Source: Mesorhabditis belari
Lineage: Eukaryota > Nematoda > Chromadorea > Rhabditida > Rhabditidae
Assembly (NCBI GenBank): GCA_958450365.1
Contig: CAUEEP010000758.1
Span: 1,944,565-2,008,564, forward strand
Direction of reading: 5' to 3'
DNA: 64,000 nucleotides
The position numbers were made by a program, and so were the translations under genes. The notes below the pieces were generated by a model. That model had not been told where the DNA came from. It did not search any database and was given only the letters and a program-made list of their open reading frames with translations. This document shows positions 42,601 through 54,700 of the stretch, piece after piece. How positions within the stretch are numbered: position 1 is the stretch's first letter; every line of letters begins with the position of its first letter.

Positions 42601-45600
42601 ATTAGGTTAGATCTAGTAGTAGACAGACTAGGCCCCTAATCCCAGACAATCCCCCGCTAAGCTAGGCATTGCTAGCCAGGTCTAGATCTGACTTTTGAAC
42701 GGCTTCCGTTTGACCGCCACATTGTTCCAACTCTTACAAGGAACTGGTTCGAGCTCACGGTGAAATCTCAATTTACAATATAGCAAATCTTGTAAAGCTT
42801 TAAAAGACGAGTCCAATCATATAAAAATTAGCTGCTTATGACTATTGTAAAAGCACTTAAAACTAGCTTACAAGTTACAGTGTTAAGGCTTCTTCAAAGG
42901 GCTAGTTCGGCTGGCTCGGCGGTGTAGTGGTTAGTGCAATGGTTTACCAAGCAAAGCTCAGGGGCTCGATTCCTTCTGCAGTCTCACATTTTGCTTTTTC
43001 CATTGTAAACACTATCTATAACTTTACACAAATTTACAGAAATCTCTTCAACTCTCGAGTCTTTATGGAATGGATCTTTACTTCAAAAAGGAGTATCTTC
43101 AAGTGACAGGCAGTTTCAAAGAAAGGGGAGCCAGGTGGGTAGAAAAGGGAATTTAGAACAAAATTATATGAAAATATTCTAAATCTGAATTGCAATTCTA
43201 TAGTTTAAATGGAAATTTGGGCAATTTCAGATACGCGCTTTCACATCTCACCGATCAAGAGCGCCAGCGAGGAGTGATTGCAGCGAGTGCTGGTGAATTT
43301 TGATTAACTGAATACCCAAAACCGTTAATACTCAACGTCACCTCCATAATGACGGGCGTACAGACGCGTAGTCGAACTTTGAACGTCCAATTCTCCACAC
43401 AGCTTTATGCTACAGTGTGCACGTGAATGTGCACGTGAATGTCAAATGTCCGTTAATACTCAACGTCACCTCCATAATGACGGGCGTACAGACGTGTAGT
43501 CGAACTTTGAACGTCCAATTCTCTACACAGCTTTATGCTACAGTGTGCACGTGAATGTCAAATGATATCCCTTGAAATCGAGTATTTTTTGATACCAAAA
43601 GTATCGTTGTAAAAAAATCTAGGAGCTGAGAAAGAAATGATTTCCTAAAAAGAAGTTAGACTACGCGACTGTACGAGAAGGGTGGCGTTCTATTAAAGTA
43701 TTTACAGTAGTTAAATCTAATCTCTTAATCTCAGGTAACCACGCGTTAGCTCTCAGCTATCACGGGAAATCACTGGGCATCCCGGTGACCGTTGTGATGC
43801 CTGTTTTTGCGCCAATCATGAAGATTTCCCTATGCAGAGGCTATGGAGCTACCGTAATCCTCAAGGGAAACAATATCTCGAAAGTGGGGGGATAGAAAAG
43901 CTAAAGATATTCATTTAATTTTTTCAGGCAAAAGATTACGCGATGAGGTTGGGCAAAGAGAAAGGGTTGAAATATGTGAATGGATACGATGCTCCTGATA
44001 TTTTGGCCGGGCAAGGAACGATTGGATTGGAGATTTTGGAACAAGTAAGGGAAAGGGAGAATTTCCACTTTATCAGTCAGTCCACAGTCATTTTAAATGA
44101 TCGCTAAATAATCTTGAGATCTTTGTTAGCAGCCATGCGATGTACTGTACTAGTACTGTACTGCAAAGTACTATGTACTAGTACGTAGATGACATTTGTA
44201 CATTTGTACATTAGACATTTGTAGTACGGTATATTTTCCACATTTCTATACGGCTACCAATTTACAGTACTGTATTATCGACTCATAAAATCCAAAGCCA
44301 AGGGGCGGGGGTTGAACTTGTGAGTGCTCGCTCTGGACACGAGCGCTGTACCCTCAGCCACGTCTGCACCAAACCCGGAGACTGCTAACACCCAAATAAC
44401 CACATTTTCAGAGTCCTAACAAAACTTTAGACCCTTAGAACTCCTCGCAGATTGTCATTTAGCAAAAACGGCATACATATTTGGAATTAGCATAAAAATT
44501 CTGCGTCAAATGGTATATAGAAAATGCTATTTGACAAGCTTGACCATGATTCACTTGACCTCCCCTTGTAAGTCTTGAATTCCTCATCAAATAATACCAA
44601 AAATCGACTTATCAAATGAAAACTTGTTTGATTACGAGAGTTTTCTAAAATAGATGCCTTTTTAGAATCCAATTTTAGCTGAATTAAATTCGATTTTCAC
44701 TCACGTGGTCGATCTTTTCCGGTGCCCGATTTCTTGATTTTGCTCGCTTGCTCACTTGATCTCCCGTTGTTAGTCAAAAAATTGAGCTAGTGGTTTGATT
44801 GCGATAGCTTTCGAAAAGAACTGCCTTTTAGAAAACCACTCCATTCCTATAAACCCAGTGAGAAAAGGCCAAATTATGATAAGTTATTTTCCCAAAGGCT
44901 TTCCAAAAGCGCTACCGACTCGAGCCATAACAAAAAACAAAACGAAAAAGGGGAGGGCGAAGTGGGAAAAAAAAAAAAAAAAAAAAAAAAAAGAAAGAAA
45001 AAAAAAAAAAAAAAAAACTTTAAACTCATATAACTTTTGATAGGGTAGCGCATAGCAAAAACGGAATCCATATTTGGAATTAGCATAAAAATTCTGCGTC
45101 GAATGGTATATAGCACATGCTATTTGACCACCTTGAGCATGATTCACTTGACCTCCCCCTTGTAAGTCTTGAATTTCTCACCGAATAATTTTGCGTCGAA
45201 TGGTATAGCATAGCATTTGGTCAGCTCAGCCCAGTTGACCTTCCTTTATCAGTATGACACAACAAGTTACAGTACAGTATATAAGATACACAGTTTTTTT
45301 ATAGCTCATAAAAGCATATCTTATCGTACATTGCTGTACAATGAATGCATAATAAACTTGATTAAATTTGTAAACTTTTAGGTCCCCGACGTGGACGCGG
45401 TTCTCGTGCCCGTTGGTGGAGGAGGACTGATCGCTGGGGTGGCTGTGGCGGTGAAAACACTCAAGAAACATTGCCAGATCATTGTATGGATATTATTTTG
45501 TACTTTATGCGATTGTATTCTTAAACTAAACTATAATAACTATCAAATTTCTATCCAAATTTCTATCCAAATCTCTTCTAGGGTGTCGAGTCGGAGACGT

Positions 45601-47514
45601 GTGCCTCATTCACGGCGGCTCTCAAAAAGGGACACCCGATTGGAGTCGAGCTTTCGAGTACTTTGGCTGATGGTTGGTGATTGCTCGATTGGTTATGTGA
45701 AAGGCACATGATGCTTGCAAAATTTGCTTTAAAATGTGCCGAATAAGTACTAGAATTCTTTGGACTAACGATTCAGATCAGGAGTCGGCACGAGAAGAGA
45801 CCAGAGACAATAAATTTGAATTTTCCTTGGTAGACCCGACAAAATGGATAGCGCCAACCGATTCGCCGACCACGAAAACCCCTGTGTAGAAATTTACAGC
45901 TGAATATCTTCTTTTTGTACCATCTATAAAGCAAAAGAGAAATCCCTTGTAAAGTGACGAGGTGTTCTTTGTGCGCGCGCAAAATAGCTCTCCATCTGGC
46001 ACATCCTGCCGGGAGATAAGTGTTCCCTTTTGGAATCGCTAGAGGGTAAGCCGAGCGGTGGGCGACTGAGCCATTCCCGCCATTCGCGCCACCATTCTCA
46101 AACTCCTGGGAGCATCCCCCGCCCCAAATCCGCCCGCACCCCGGCCACAAACTCCCCACATCGTGCCAAACCATTTTCCGCTTAAACAGCAGTTAAACAG
46201 AGAATAATGCAATCCGAATTGAGAGTTTTTCCCTCGTCTCCTCTCGCTTCGACTCTCGATCCGGATCGTTGGCAAAAAAGAATCTAGATCTGCAGGTACA
46301 CAGATGAAAACAAGTGCATTTTAGGCCTCGCCGTTCCAACAGTTGGTGGAAACTCTTTTCAAACGGCGAAACCGATAATCGATGAGGTGGTCACCGTTCA
46401 CGAGGAATCGATCGCTTTGGCTATTTTGCGTTTAATCGAAATGGAAAAGGTATGGGAAAAAAAAAAAAAAAAGGTGTTGTAGAGTTGTAGCCAAAGTTGT
46501 TAATACTCTCAAAATCTAATAAGAAAACTCAAATTCCAGGCAGTTGTCGAGGGTGCTGGTGCAGTGGGACTCGCTGCCATTATCTCCAACAAACTGCCAC
46601 AGTTGAAGGGGAAGAAGTGGGTGATGGGCAAGATTTTAAGAACAAAAAAGATACCAATACTTACGGTATGTTCTGTGCTACTTTGAAACAAGTGGTTGGC
46701 AGTTTAGAATCAAGTAAGGCAAATAAATTGAAGCTTGAGCTGTGTCTTGGGATAAGAATTCTATGGTTGAAAATGAATAGCTAGAAAATTTAGAGTTGTT
46801 TGCATTTTGACTGGGGGTAACATCGACACGACGGTGTTGGGGAGATCGATTGAGAGAGGGCTGGCTGTTGATGGACGCTTGATTCGACTCGAGGTTGTTG
46901 TATCGGACCGGCCTGGAGGTATGCATTTTGATAGAGTGTATAGATCAGTAGATAAGTAGATAAGTAGATAAAGAGATAAATAGATAAAGAGATAAATAGA
47001 TAAAGAGACAAAGAGATAAAGAGATAAAGAGATAAATAGATAAAGCCATAAAGAGTATCTCCAATAGCTTTTAAGAAAAGCCATATTTTTGAAGGTATCG
47101 CTGAATTGGCGACTCATCTAGCCCATAGCGGTGCCTCGATAAAGGACATTTTCCATGAGAGAGCCTGGATTTCGACGGATGTATTTTCGGTGAGGAAATT
47201 TACTAGATAACTCTCTGTCTGTCTGTCTATATTGTAATTGGGTTATTTAAAATAAAAAAGTAAAAGTTGAGCCCACTATGGGGGCCCGAACCCAGCTCGT
47301 GTGGGTCGTAGACAAGCGTCCTCCCGACCGCGACTACACATCCAGCTAGAAAAGCCCGCCGTTAGCCGGGTTTTTCGGCTGCTATTCTATAAAATGACAT
47401 TGATCTTGTTTTCAGGTAAAAGTGAAGATCATTTGCGAGACGAGAGATCGATCGCATGTCCAAGAATTGGAGGCACTTTTGCGAGAGAAATACAAACACG
47501 TCGCTATCTCGTAA
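39692..47514 (+). CDS. PLP-dependent L-threonine/L-serine ammonia-lyase with ACT region
   Basis: Fifteen exons join in frame to 494 residues: 39692-39754, 40351-40419, 40511-40598, 41933-42060, 43040-43134, 43231-43292, 43735-43883, 43928-44044, 45382-45483, 45582-45672, 46325-46449, 46540-46616, 46794-46918, 47095-47189, 47416-47514. The enzyme deaminates Thr to 2-oxobutyrate (or Ser to pyruvate). Diagnostic sites are TGSFKERGA with the PLP Lys near residue 143, ASAGNHALALSYHG, the glycine loop PVGGGGLIAG near 267-276, and VEGAGAVGLAA and TGGNIDTTVLGR in the C-terminal half of the fold. The last ~70 residues (VVVSDRPGGIAELATHLAHSG onward) match an ACT regulatory domain, so allosteric control is likely. 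An N-terminal extension of about 85 charged residues precedes the fold. The ATG follows a TTTAG acceptor by 12 bp. Introns hold MITEs, minisatellites and an inverted piece of the fcho-1 gene. A serine racemase of the same fold is the main alternative, but the ACT domain argues against it. Confidence 0.93.
40769..41263. repeat. 500-bp palindromic element in ammonia-lyase intron 3
   Basis: The left arm starts AAGGGAATGGTTTTAGCT and includes GTTCGGAATCGACTGGAAAA, both inverted at the right end (TTTTCCAGTCGATTCCGAAC, AAGACCATTCCCTT). Near the centre, GGCTCGTGGCCTAGTGGAT resembles a tRNA D-arm, repeated inverted at 41050-41075. Confidence 0.85.
41345..41432 (+). repeat. tRNA-like module, ammonia-lyase intron 3
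   Basis: TAGCTCAGTGGTTGGAGTAA and GGGTTCAATTCCCTCTCCG are A- and B-box-like. The middle carries an A-run and no proper anticodon arm. It is the plus-strand counterpart of the modules at 28-110 and 1082-1222. Confidence 0.6.
42120..42426. repeat. 11-bp minisatellite CGGTTCCAATA
   Basis: About 25 copies of CGGTTCCAATA run through intron 4 of the ammonia-lyase gene, interrupted three times by TTCTTTTTAGATCC-type units. This creates long open frames of VPIRFQYGSNT and EPYWNRIGT on both strands that are not genes. Confidence 0.92.
42908..42990 (+). repeat. tRNA-like module, ammonia-lyase intron 4
   Basis: GGCGGTGTAGTGGTTAGTGC (D-arm-like) is followed by GGGGCTCGATTCCTTCTGC (T-arm-like). No standard anticodon loop is evident. 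Confidence 0.5.
43320..43715. repeat. diverged, internally duplicated copy of the long palindromic MITE
   Basis: The phrase TCACCTCCATAATGACGGGC and the following ~100 bp occur twice in tandem (43336 and 43459), followed by a right arm with GACTACGCGACTGTACGAG and TATTAAAGTATTTACAGTA. Confidence 0.7.
44298..44374 (-). repeat. tRNA-like module with Trp-type anticodon loop, ammonia-lyase intron 8
   Basis: On the minus strand GTGGCTGAGGGTACAGCGC is D-arm-like, and CTCGT-GTCCAGA-GCGAG makes a good anticodon arm with CCA in the anticodon position. The T-arm is weak and the ends do not pair, so it is a likely tRNA pseudogene or repeat. Confidence 0.5.
44461..44880 (-). repeat. rearranged copy of fcho-1 exon 9/intron 9 sequence
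   Basis: Read on the minus strand, 44461-44732 matches about 52990-53280, including the last coding bases of fcho-1 exon 9 and its GTGAGTG donor (CGACCACGTGAGTGAAAATCG here appears as its reverse complement near 44695-44715). From about 44750 to 44880 the sequence instead matches 53602-53725 in direct orientation. A further partial copy runs at 45040-45250. Confidence 0.8.
45770..46075. repeat. dispersed repeat, ammonia-lyase intron 10
   Basis: It is marked by GGTGTTCTTTGTGCGCGCGC, then an AAAATAGCTC block, a GGCACA..GATA block and TGTTCCCTTTTGGAATCG. Related copies lie at 31780-32060, 35930-36060, 48040-48300 (opposite orientation) and 58420-58660. Short open frames within them are not supported as genes. 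Confidence 0.75.
46930..47055. repeat. GATAAATAGATAAAGA tandem repeat
   Basis: AT/GA-rich units of 8-10 bp fill most of intron 13 of the ammonia-lyase gene. Confidence 0.85.
47275..47347 (-). repeat. tRNA-like module in the last ammonia-lyase intron
   Basis: On the minus strand, GTGTAGTCGCGGTCGGGAGG and GAGCTGGGTTCGGGCCCCC resemble D- and T-arms. The anticodon arm is not standard. Confidence 0.45.
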
Positions 47515-47546
47515 AAACAAGAATAATCACTTTTTCTTATTGAACG

Positions 47547-47552
47547 AATAAA
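47547..47552 (+). terminator. poly(A) signal of the ammonia-lyase gene
   Basis: AATAAA lies 33 bp after the TAA stop codon, a normal distance for a nematode gene. Confidence 0.65.
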
Positions 47553-48727
47553 TTTTCCAAGTATAAAATAAAACTACTTTAAACTTTTGCCTTCTTGGCG
47601 GCTTTTTTTCATTTGAGTAGTCATTTGAGAACGAAAAAAAAACTCAAACAGAGGCCAAGGATCAAAAATGACTATCAGAAATTGTTGCTGATTTTGAGTG
47701 CTTTTGTAGTGACTATTGGTGGTTTAGATATAATCTTTATTACAGCAATAATAGTTTGTGCAGTGGTTTGGGGTTGGGAGGGTAGAGACGACTCCACGGC
47801 ACACCTAGCGATCCTAGAAGCTAGATGATCCTAGCGATCCTAGAAGCTAGATGATCCTAGCGATCCTAGAAGCTAGATGATCCTAGCGATCCTAGAAGCT
47901 AGATGATCCTAGTGATCCTAGAAGCTAGATCCTAGTCTTACTTCTTGTCTTGGCTGGGTGAATGAACAGGGTTTTAGAAAAACAAACTCTGAATGATTAA
48001 CAAACAAACAGTTTGGCTTTGGTTCAATTAGTTATCGATCTGAAAGAGACTCCAGCGCTATTGCAAATTGCCGAGGGGAATTGCCGAAGGGTGTGCCGGA
48101 TGAGAGTGATTATGTGGCCGCACAAAGGACACCTCGTCAGTCATTTACACCAGGATATTTCTTTTGCTTTGTAGATGCCTCAAAAAAGGAAATATTCAGC
48201 TGTGAATTTGTATCCGGGGGTTTTCAGAGTCTGGGAATCGATTGGCGCTATGCATTTTGCCAATTTGGAATTAGATTTTCGAAAAAATCACTCTAATATC
48301 ACAGATTTCTTTAATAATTGTATAGTTGATAATTGTTTTCTTTAATAATTGTTTAGTTTTATTATCTTCTTTATAAACGTGGAAGCAGATTTGACCGAAT
48401 CTCGAATTATACCCACAAAAATACATTCAATTACATTATCTCGACAAGAATTGAATGTAAAATTAAGTGCTTTACTGTGCTTTACTATATAATTTGCGTT
48501 CTCTTAAATCCGTTGCCCTTTCTACCGTATCCTAGCCATTTTCGCGACAGAAAAAGACGGAAAAGCGCCGAGAGAAAAGACGATTTCTCTTCTTTTCACT
48601 TGTCGATCCAAAAACAGCGCTCAATTTTTCTTTCGGTTTTCTTTCGGTTCTTTTTTGAAACTGGTTTCCGCATAGAGAGATTTCAGATTTTTTTCGTATC
48701 ATATTTTCACTCAATGCGAATTGTGGA
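47553..48727. other. intergenic region upstream of fcho-1
   Basis: It holds a 30-bp tandem repeat (47812-47940; CTAGCGATCCTAGAAGCTAG units) and an inverted-orientation copy of the dispersed repeat (48040-48300). The last 400 bp before the fcho-1 ATG are unique and are the likely promoter and 5' UTR, but no motif is assigned. Confidence 0.6.
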
Positions 48728-51700
48728 ATGACCGATTTTCTCTATGTTAACAATTTCTGGGTGGGAAATTTTAGCTAATTTAGCTAATTTAGAGAATTTA
48801 GAGAATTTTGTTGTAAAAAAACAAATGGATTATAGGGCGAAAAACACCATGGACATCACGTGATGTACGAGAATTTGCGACACGGCGAAGAGACGATTGG
48901 AGAGGTTTTTTCTTTTGAAAAATTGAATATTTTAAAATATTGGGTTGGTCAATTGAAAGCTGCCCGACTTTGAACTAAAATTTATTCAACATAAAATTAT
49001 GAATTCATTCCAAATAATTTCCATTATTATTGACGACTTCTGCCCTTTTTACAGGCAATTTGCGGATTTCTCTTTCGTAGTAGGATTTTGGTTTGTGTGT
49101 GAGACAAGTGTGAGACTCAAAAATCGAGGACTGGAGATGTCCCAGTAGCCTTTTGAGCACTTTCTTCAAAAGAAACCCATTTTGGTGTCAGTAGAAAAGT
49201 TATAGAGAATCAAAAATGAGGCTTATAGCCAAATTTGCAACAAGATACACTTAGTAGTTTCGTTTAAAATGCAAGTTTTGTGGAGATTCCTAAATTTGGC
49301 ATTTCTTGAAAACCAGTTTTTGAATCGTTCTGAAAATTTGGATATAGGCTTGATTTTTGATTCTCTACAACTTTTCCATTGACACCAAAATGGGTTTCTT
49401 TTGAAAAAAGTGCTCAAATTGTCACATATGACAATAGCCAGCAGTTTTCAATTCACCAACCCAATAATTACACTACTGGACAATGAAATATGATATTTGA
49501 AAAAAGATCGTCACTTTCGCGCGTCTGTAACTTCCTTGTCTTTACCGTATTTCTAAATATTAATATTACCATTGTGTAGCCCTTGAAAAGAGCTTTCAAA
49601 AAATGTATAACACTAATAGTTTAAACGCAAAGACAAGGGAGTTACAGACGCGCGAAAGTGACGATCGTTTTTCAAATATCATATTTCATCGTCCAGTACT
49701 GTATATCTATAAATACTTAAATAAATTTCCCCAGGTGATTCAATTTTTGAAAGAACGGACTCAGTTCGAAGACGATTTGCAGAAACAGCTCGCAAAAAAT
49801 GCGCACAAGGTTTGATTTTAATGGAATACTAAATATAGTATTGTTTTTTATTGTTTTATAAAGCTTATCCACTATTTTAATATTAGATTTTTATTAAATT
49901 ATACTTTAGATTGGTTCTTTCATTGCTCATGGTTCTCCATTCATGCCTGGTTGGGCGCTAGCCAAAGGAACGATCGAACTCCTAGCAGAGATTCATGCGG
50001 CTTTTTTGAAAAGTTTACAAGTCGTTTTTAAATCATAAATATTTCGATTTAAATGATTGAGATCATTTGGAAAGTTTAGGAATTATCCCGGGAACTCTCG
50101 CGATATCAAGACGAATTTCAAAAGAGTCGCAAGAAAGCGAAAGATCAAGACGTTATCGATACAGTGAATCTTATGCAAACGACAACCACTTGCTTGCAAA
50201 AGGTTTGCAAATATAATCATCTAAATTAGAAATAGAAATATAGAGAAATCCCGAACACCATAAATACTCTAATAGCCGCCTATAGAAGCGTCGTGTAGTC
50301 TGAGTTCACTCTCAAACAAACGCTCACATCTTGGCATCAGCACGTTTGTTTCTATGCGCTTTTGTATCAAATTAAAGTAGAGAGGATGGGTGATTTTTTG
50401 AGATATAACACATATTTTTAGCATTAACTAGCGCTTAGAAAAAATGATTGAAAAGTGGCAAAAGAAAGCCGATTTTCATTGTTTTTCAAAAATTTTTTCT
50501 AAGCACTGCTTAATGCTAAAAATATGTTTTATAGCTCAAAAAATCACCCATCCGCTCTACTTTAATTTGATACCTAAGCGCGCAAGAACAAAATGTCTGG
50601 ACGCCAAAATATGAGCGTTTCTTTGTGAGCGTTCAAAATATGAGCGTGCTTCTATTATAGGCAGCTCGAGTATGGTAGTCTGGGAGTGGGACAAATGCTA
50701 CCTTTTTTTGCGCACCCAGACATTTGCGCACCTTTTTTCCGCACTTAGCCCACTAGCGCGCCTTTTTTCGCGTTTTAAAAAGCTCTAAAAAGCTAATATT
50801 AACCAATTTCTATTCCAAAAGTTGTTTTTCTAGGTAATTTGAGGGTGTCGAATTCAAATTTTGACATAACAGAGCGTGTGGAATCAATTTAAAAGACAAA
50901 TTTGAAAGACAAAACGGCTAGATCAAATTACAGAAAATTGTCGATTTTTCTCTTTGTATAACTCCGTCTGTTTGTTTCCACAAGCTCTGATATACCAAAA
51001 TTTCGATTCTACGCCCTAAAATTACCTAGAAAAACAACTTTTGGAATAGAAATTGGTTAATATTAGCTTTTTTAAAACGCGAAAAAAGGTGCGCTAATGG
51101 GCAAGGTGCGGAAAAAAAGGTGCGCAAATGTCTGGGTGCGCAAAAAAAAATGTAGCATTTGTCCCACTCCCGGTAGTCTAACAAAAACTCGAACTAACAT
51201 TTCAAATGGTTTAGGCGAAGGAAACATATGTCTCGCGGTTCAACGAATTGGAGAAACTTCGAAGGGACGCGTCGGCGAGTGCCAAAGAGATCAATAAGGT
51301 TTGGGAAAGGCAGAAAATGGAAAATGTAGTTCAAAAAGCGTCGTCAAATTTCTCACAATCCAAAAAACCAAGCTTCAAAGTTTTATATTAAAAAAAATCC
51401 TCGCTTTCTTGGGTACATGATGGGTGAAACAGTTTTTTTCAAAAAGTGAATATTTCATAGATAAAAAGAGATAAAAAAGAGCGCTTAAAAATGGGCCTCT
51501 AAAGCTATTCAGTTAACCAACTGTGTATCACTAATTTTATTTTATCTAATCTCTTCGATGAAATATTTACTTTTTTTGAAAAACTATTTCACCCATCATT
51601 TACCGAAGGAAGGACAAGAAAGGACAAGAAAAGAAAGAAAGAAAGTAAGGACTTTTTTTTGTTGGCTTCTTTCAAGTAATGCCTTTTCTCTAAAACGTGT

Positions 51701-54700
51701 CATCTTTCTCTAAAACTGCCGTAATCTTCACTCTAGACTTTATTCAATCAAAAATTTTCGTTAATCTTTACAAAATCGATTCAAAAGTAGCTAGATTGAA
51801 TCAAAAGTGGCTAGATTGGATCAAAAGTAACTAGATTGAATCAAAAGTAGTTAGATTGGATCAAAAGTAGTTAGATTGAATCAAAAGTAGCTAGATTGAA
51901 TCAAAAGTAACTAGATTGAATCAAAAGTAGCTAGATTGGATCAAAAGTAGCTAGATTGGATCAAAAGTAACTAGATTGAATCAAAAGTAGTTAGATTGGA
52001 TCAAAAGTGGCTAGATTGGATCAAAAGTAGTTAGATTGGATCAAAAGTAGTTAGATTGGATCAAAAGTAGTTAGATTGGATCAAAAGTAGTTAGATTGAA
52101 TCAAAAGTAGTTAGATTGGATCAAAAGTAGCTAGATTAAATTTAAAAAAAGATTACGATAGTTTGACAAAAGTTGACGTTTTAAAAAAACGTTTTAGAAA
52201 ATCACAATCACTCTTTAAATTCTCTTGAATTCACTGAGAGTATTCTACAAATATGTACAATAATAAAAGGCTATAAAATTATAAAGATAACCAAAACTAT
52301 AGACTGAATCAAAGCTACTGAAAGCGAAAGAAGAGTACCGTCAATACGTCGAGAAATACGAGCAAATCCGAGTGCAATACGAGAGGAAAATGGAAAACGC
52401 TTGTGCGCTATTTCAAGGTGAATATAAAAGCATACCGTAAATAGTACCCCACCCCATCATGACGGTGCGGAGTGTTGCGTAGTCTAGCTTTGAACGCATT
52501 TTTCTCGCCACTGTTTTATGATACAATGTGCGTTTAGGTATCAAAAAAATAGCTGAAATTCAGGGCAATTTTTTGATACCTAAATGTACATTGTAGCATA
52601 AACCAGTGTCGAGAAAAACTCGTTCAAAGCTAGACTACGCAACACTCCGCATCGTCATTATGGGGGTGGGGTACTATTACAGTATTTACGGTAATAGATA
52701 TCAAGATATTCAGATAGAAATCGAATAACTAGAGCAAAGAATTTAACGAAGAATTTAGCGATGGATATGGATCACTATTCGGCGTTGAGACAATACTTAT
52801 TGACGTACTCGGTGCAACAACAGGACACGATGAATGCTGCGTTGCAGGTGGGCATTGGGAAAACATTTCAATAGCAAATTATTTCATATTTAATCTAGAT
52901 TTTAGATTTACATCTGTTTTAGGTGTGTTCACAATTTCGTGAGTCAATTCAAGCCATTGACGTTTCTTGTTTTATCGAGAATTTCATCAAAAAATCGGGC
53001 ACCGGAAAAGATCGACCACGTGAGTGAAAATCGAATTTAATTCAGCTAGAATTGGATTCTAAAAAGGCATCTATTTTAGAAAACTCTCGTAATTAAACAA
53101 GTTTTCATTTGATAAGTCGATTTTTGGTATTATTTTTGATATTATGAGGAATTCAAGACTTACAAGGGGGAGGTCAAGTGAATCATGGTCAAGGTGGTCA
53201 AAATAGTATTTTCTATATATCATCCGACGCAGAATTTCACGCTAATTCCAAATATGTATTCCGTTTTTGCTATACTCTACCCTATCAAAAGTTATATGAG
53301 CTTAAAGTTTTACAAAGCATTTTCGAACTCAAGACCAAATTATGATAAGTTAGTTTCCCAAACTCGGCCACCGGCATTTCCGTTTTGCGTTTTGCTATGC
53401 GCTACGACTCAGGCACCGGCACTTTTCGAAAGCGTTTGGGTTAGTTTCCCAAAGACTTTCCAAAAGCGCTACCACTCAGCCACTTTAAACTCATATAACT
53501 TTTGATAGGGTAGTGTATAGCAAAAACGGAAACCATATTGGGAATCAGCGTAAAATTCCGCGTCGATAGGTATATAGAACATGCTATTTGACCACCTTGC
53601 TCACTTGATCTCCCCTTGTTAGTCAAAAAATTGAGCTAGTAGTAGTTTGATTACGATAGTTTTCGAAAAGAACTGCCTTTTAGAAAACCACTCTATTCTT
53701 ATAAACTCAATGAGAAAAGCTTAAAAGTGCATTTTATCGTCTACAGTAAACCCTAAAGCTACTGAATCTTGCTATGATTTCATTTTAGAACAAGTGACAT
53801 TCGAGGATTTGGATGGTTTACTGGTTTCCCATTTGGGTGATGACAGTGAGAGATCATTGGGAACATCACAACCATCAAGCTCAAATAGCAGTCAGGTGAA
53901 TTTTGGAAAGCGATTTCAAGAAAACAGGTGAAAAGTTGCGCTGATCTTTGGGGTTTTTAGTAGACAACTAATGCGCAGCGTGTTCAGTATTTATGGCGAC
54001 TTCTTTTTTTGATAGTTTACCTTCCAAGTTCAATCCTACTTTCTTACCGTAAATACTGGCCTAAAGGGTAGTGTGTCAGACTACCGAATCCTTCCCGGTT
54101 CTTGCGGTGGGTTCGAGTCCCTCCAACGCCAAACTGTTTTTTAGCGACAGACAAATACCATTTCTAAGTGCTTATTGACACCAGGATAAATTATTGATCT
54201 GTCAATTATTAATCTACCGTAAATACTGTCATAGTTCCCCACCCCCATAATGACGGTGTGGAGTGTTGCGTAGTCTAGCTTTGAACGCGTTTTTCTCTAC
54301 ACTGATTTATGCTACAATGCACACTTAGATATCAAAAAATAGCTGAAATTCAGGGCTATTTTTTTGATACCAAAGCGCGCATTGTAGCATAAACCAGTGT
54401 CGAGAAAAACGCGTTCAAAGCTAGTCTACCAACACTCCGCCCCATCATTATAGGGGTGGGGTACTCTTACAGTATTTACGCTAAGTATTAGGTAAAAACT
54501 TGAAGCTATTAATCTTCGCTACGTTTCTCTATTAGAAATTTCCCGATTGAAGATATACAACTCATTTTACAAGCCCTTCAAGGAGTACTAGTTGATCTCT
54601 CGTACTAGTTGATCTCTCCATTTTTGGCGATTCAATTCAACGCTATTCAATGAGTTGTATATCTCCAATCGGGAAAGCTTTTAATAGATAAATTTAGCCA

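Noticed and set aside
44940..45020. Lys-rich frame over an A-run
   Set aside because: Simple A-rich sequence of the intron.
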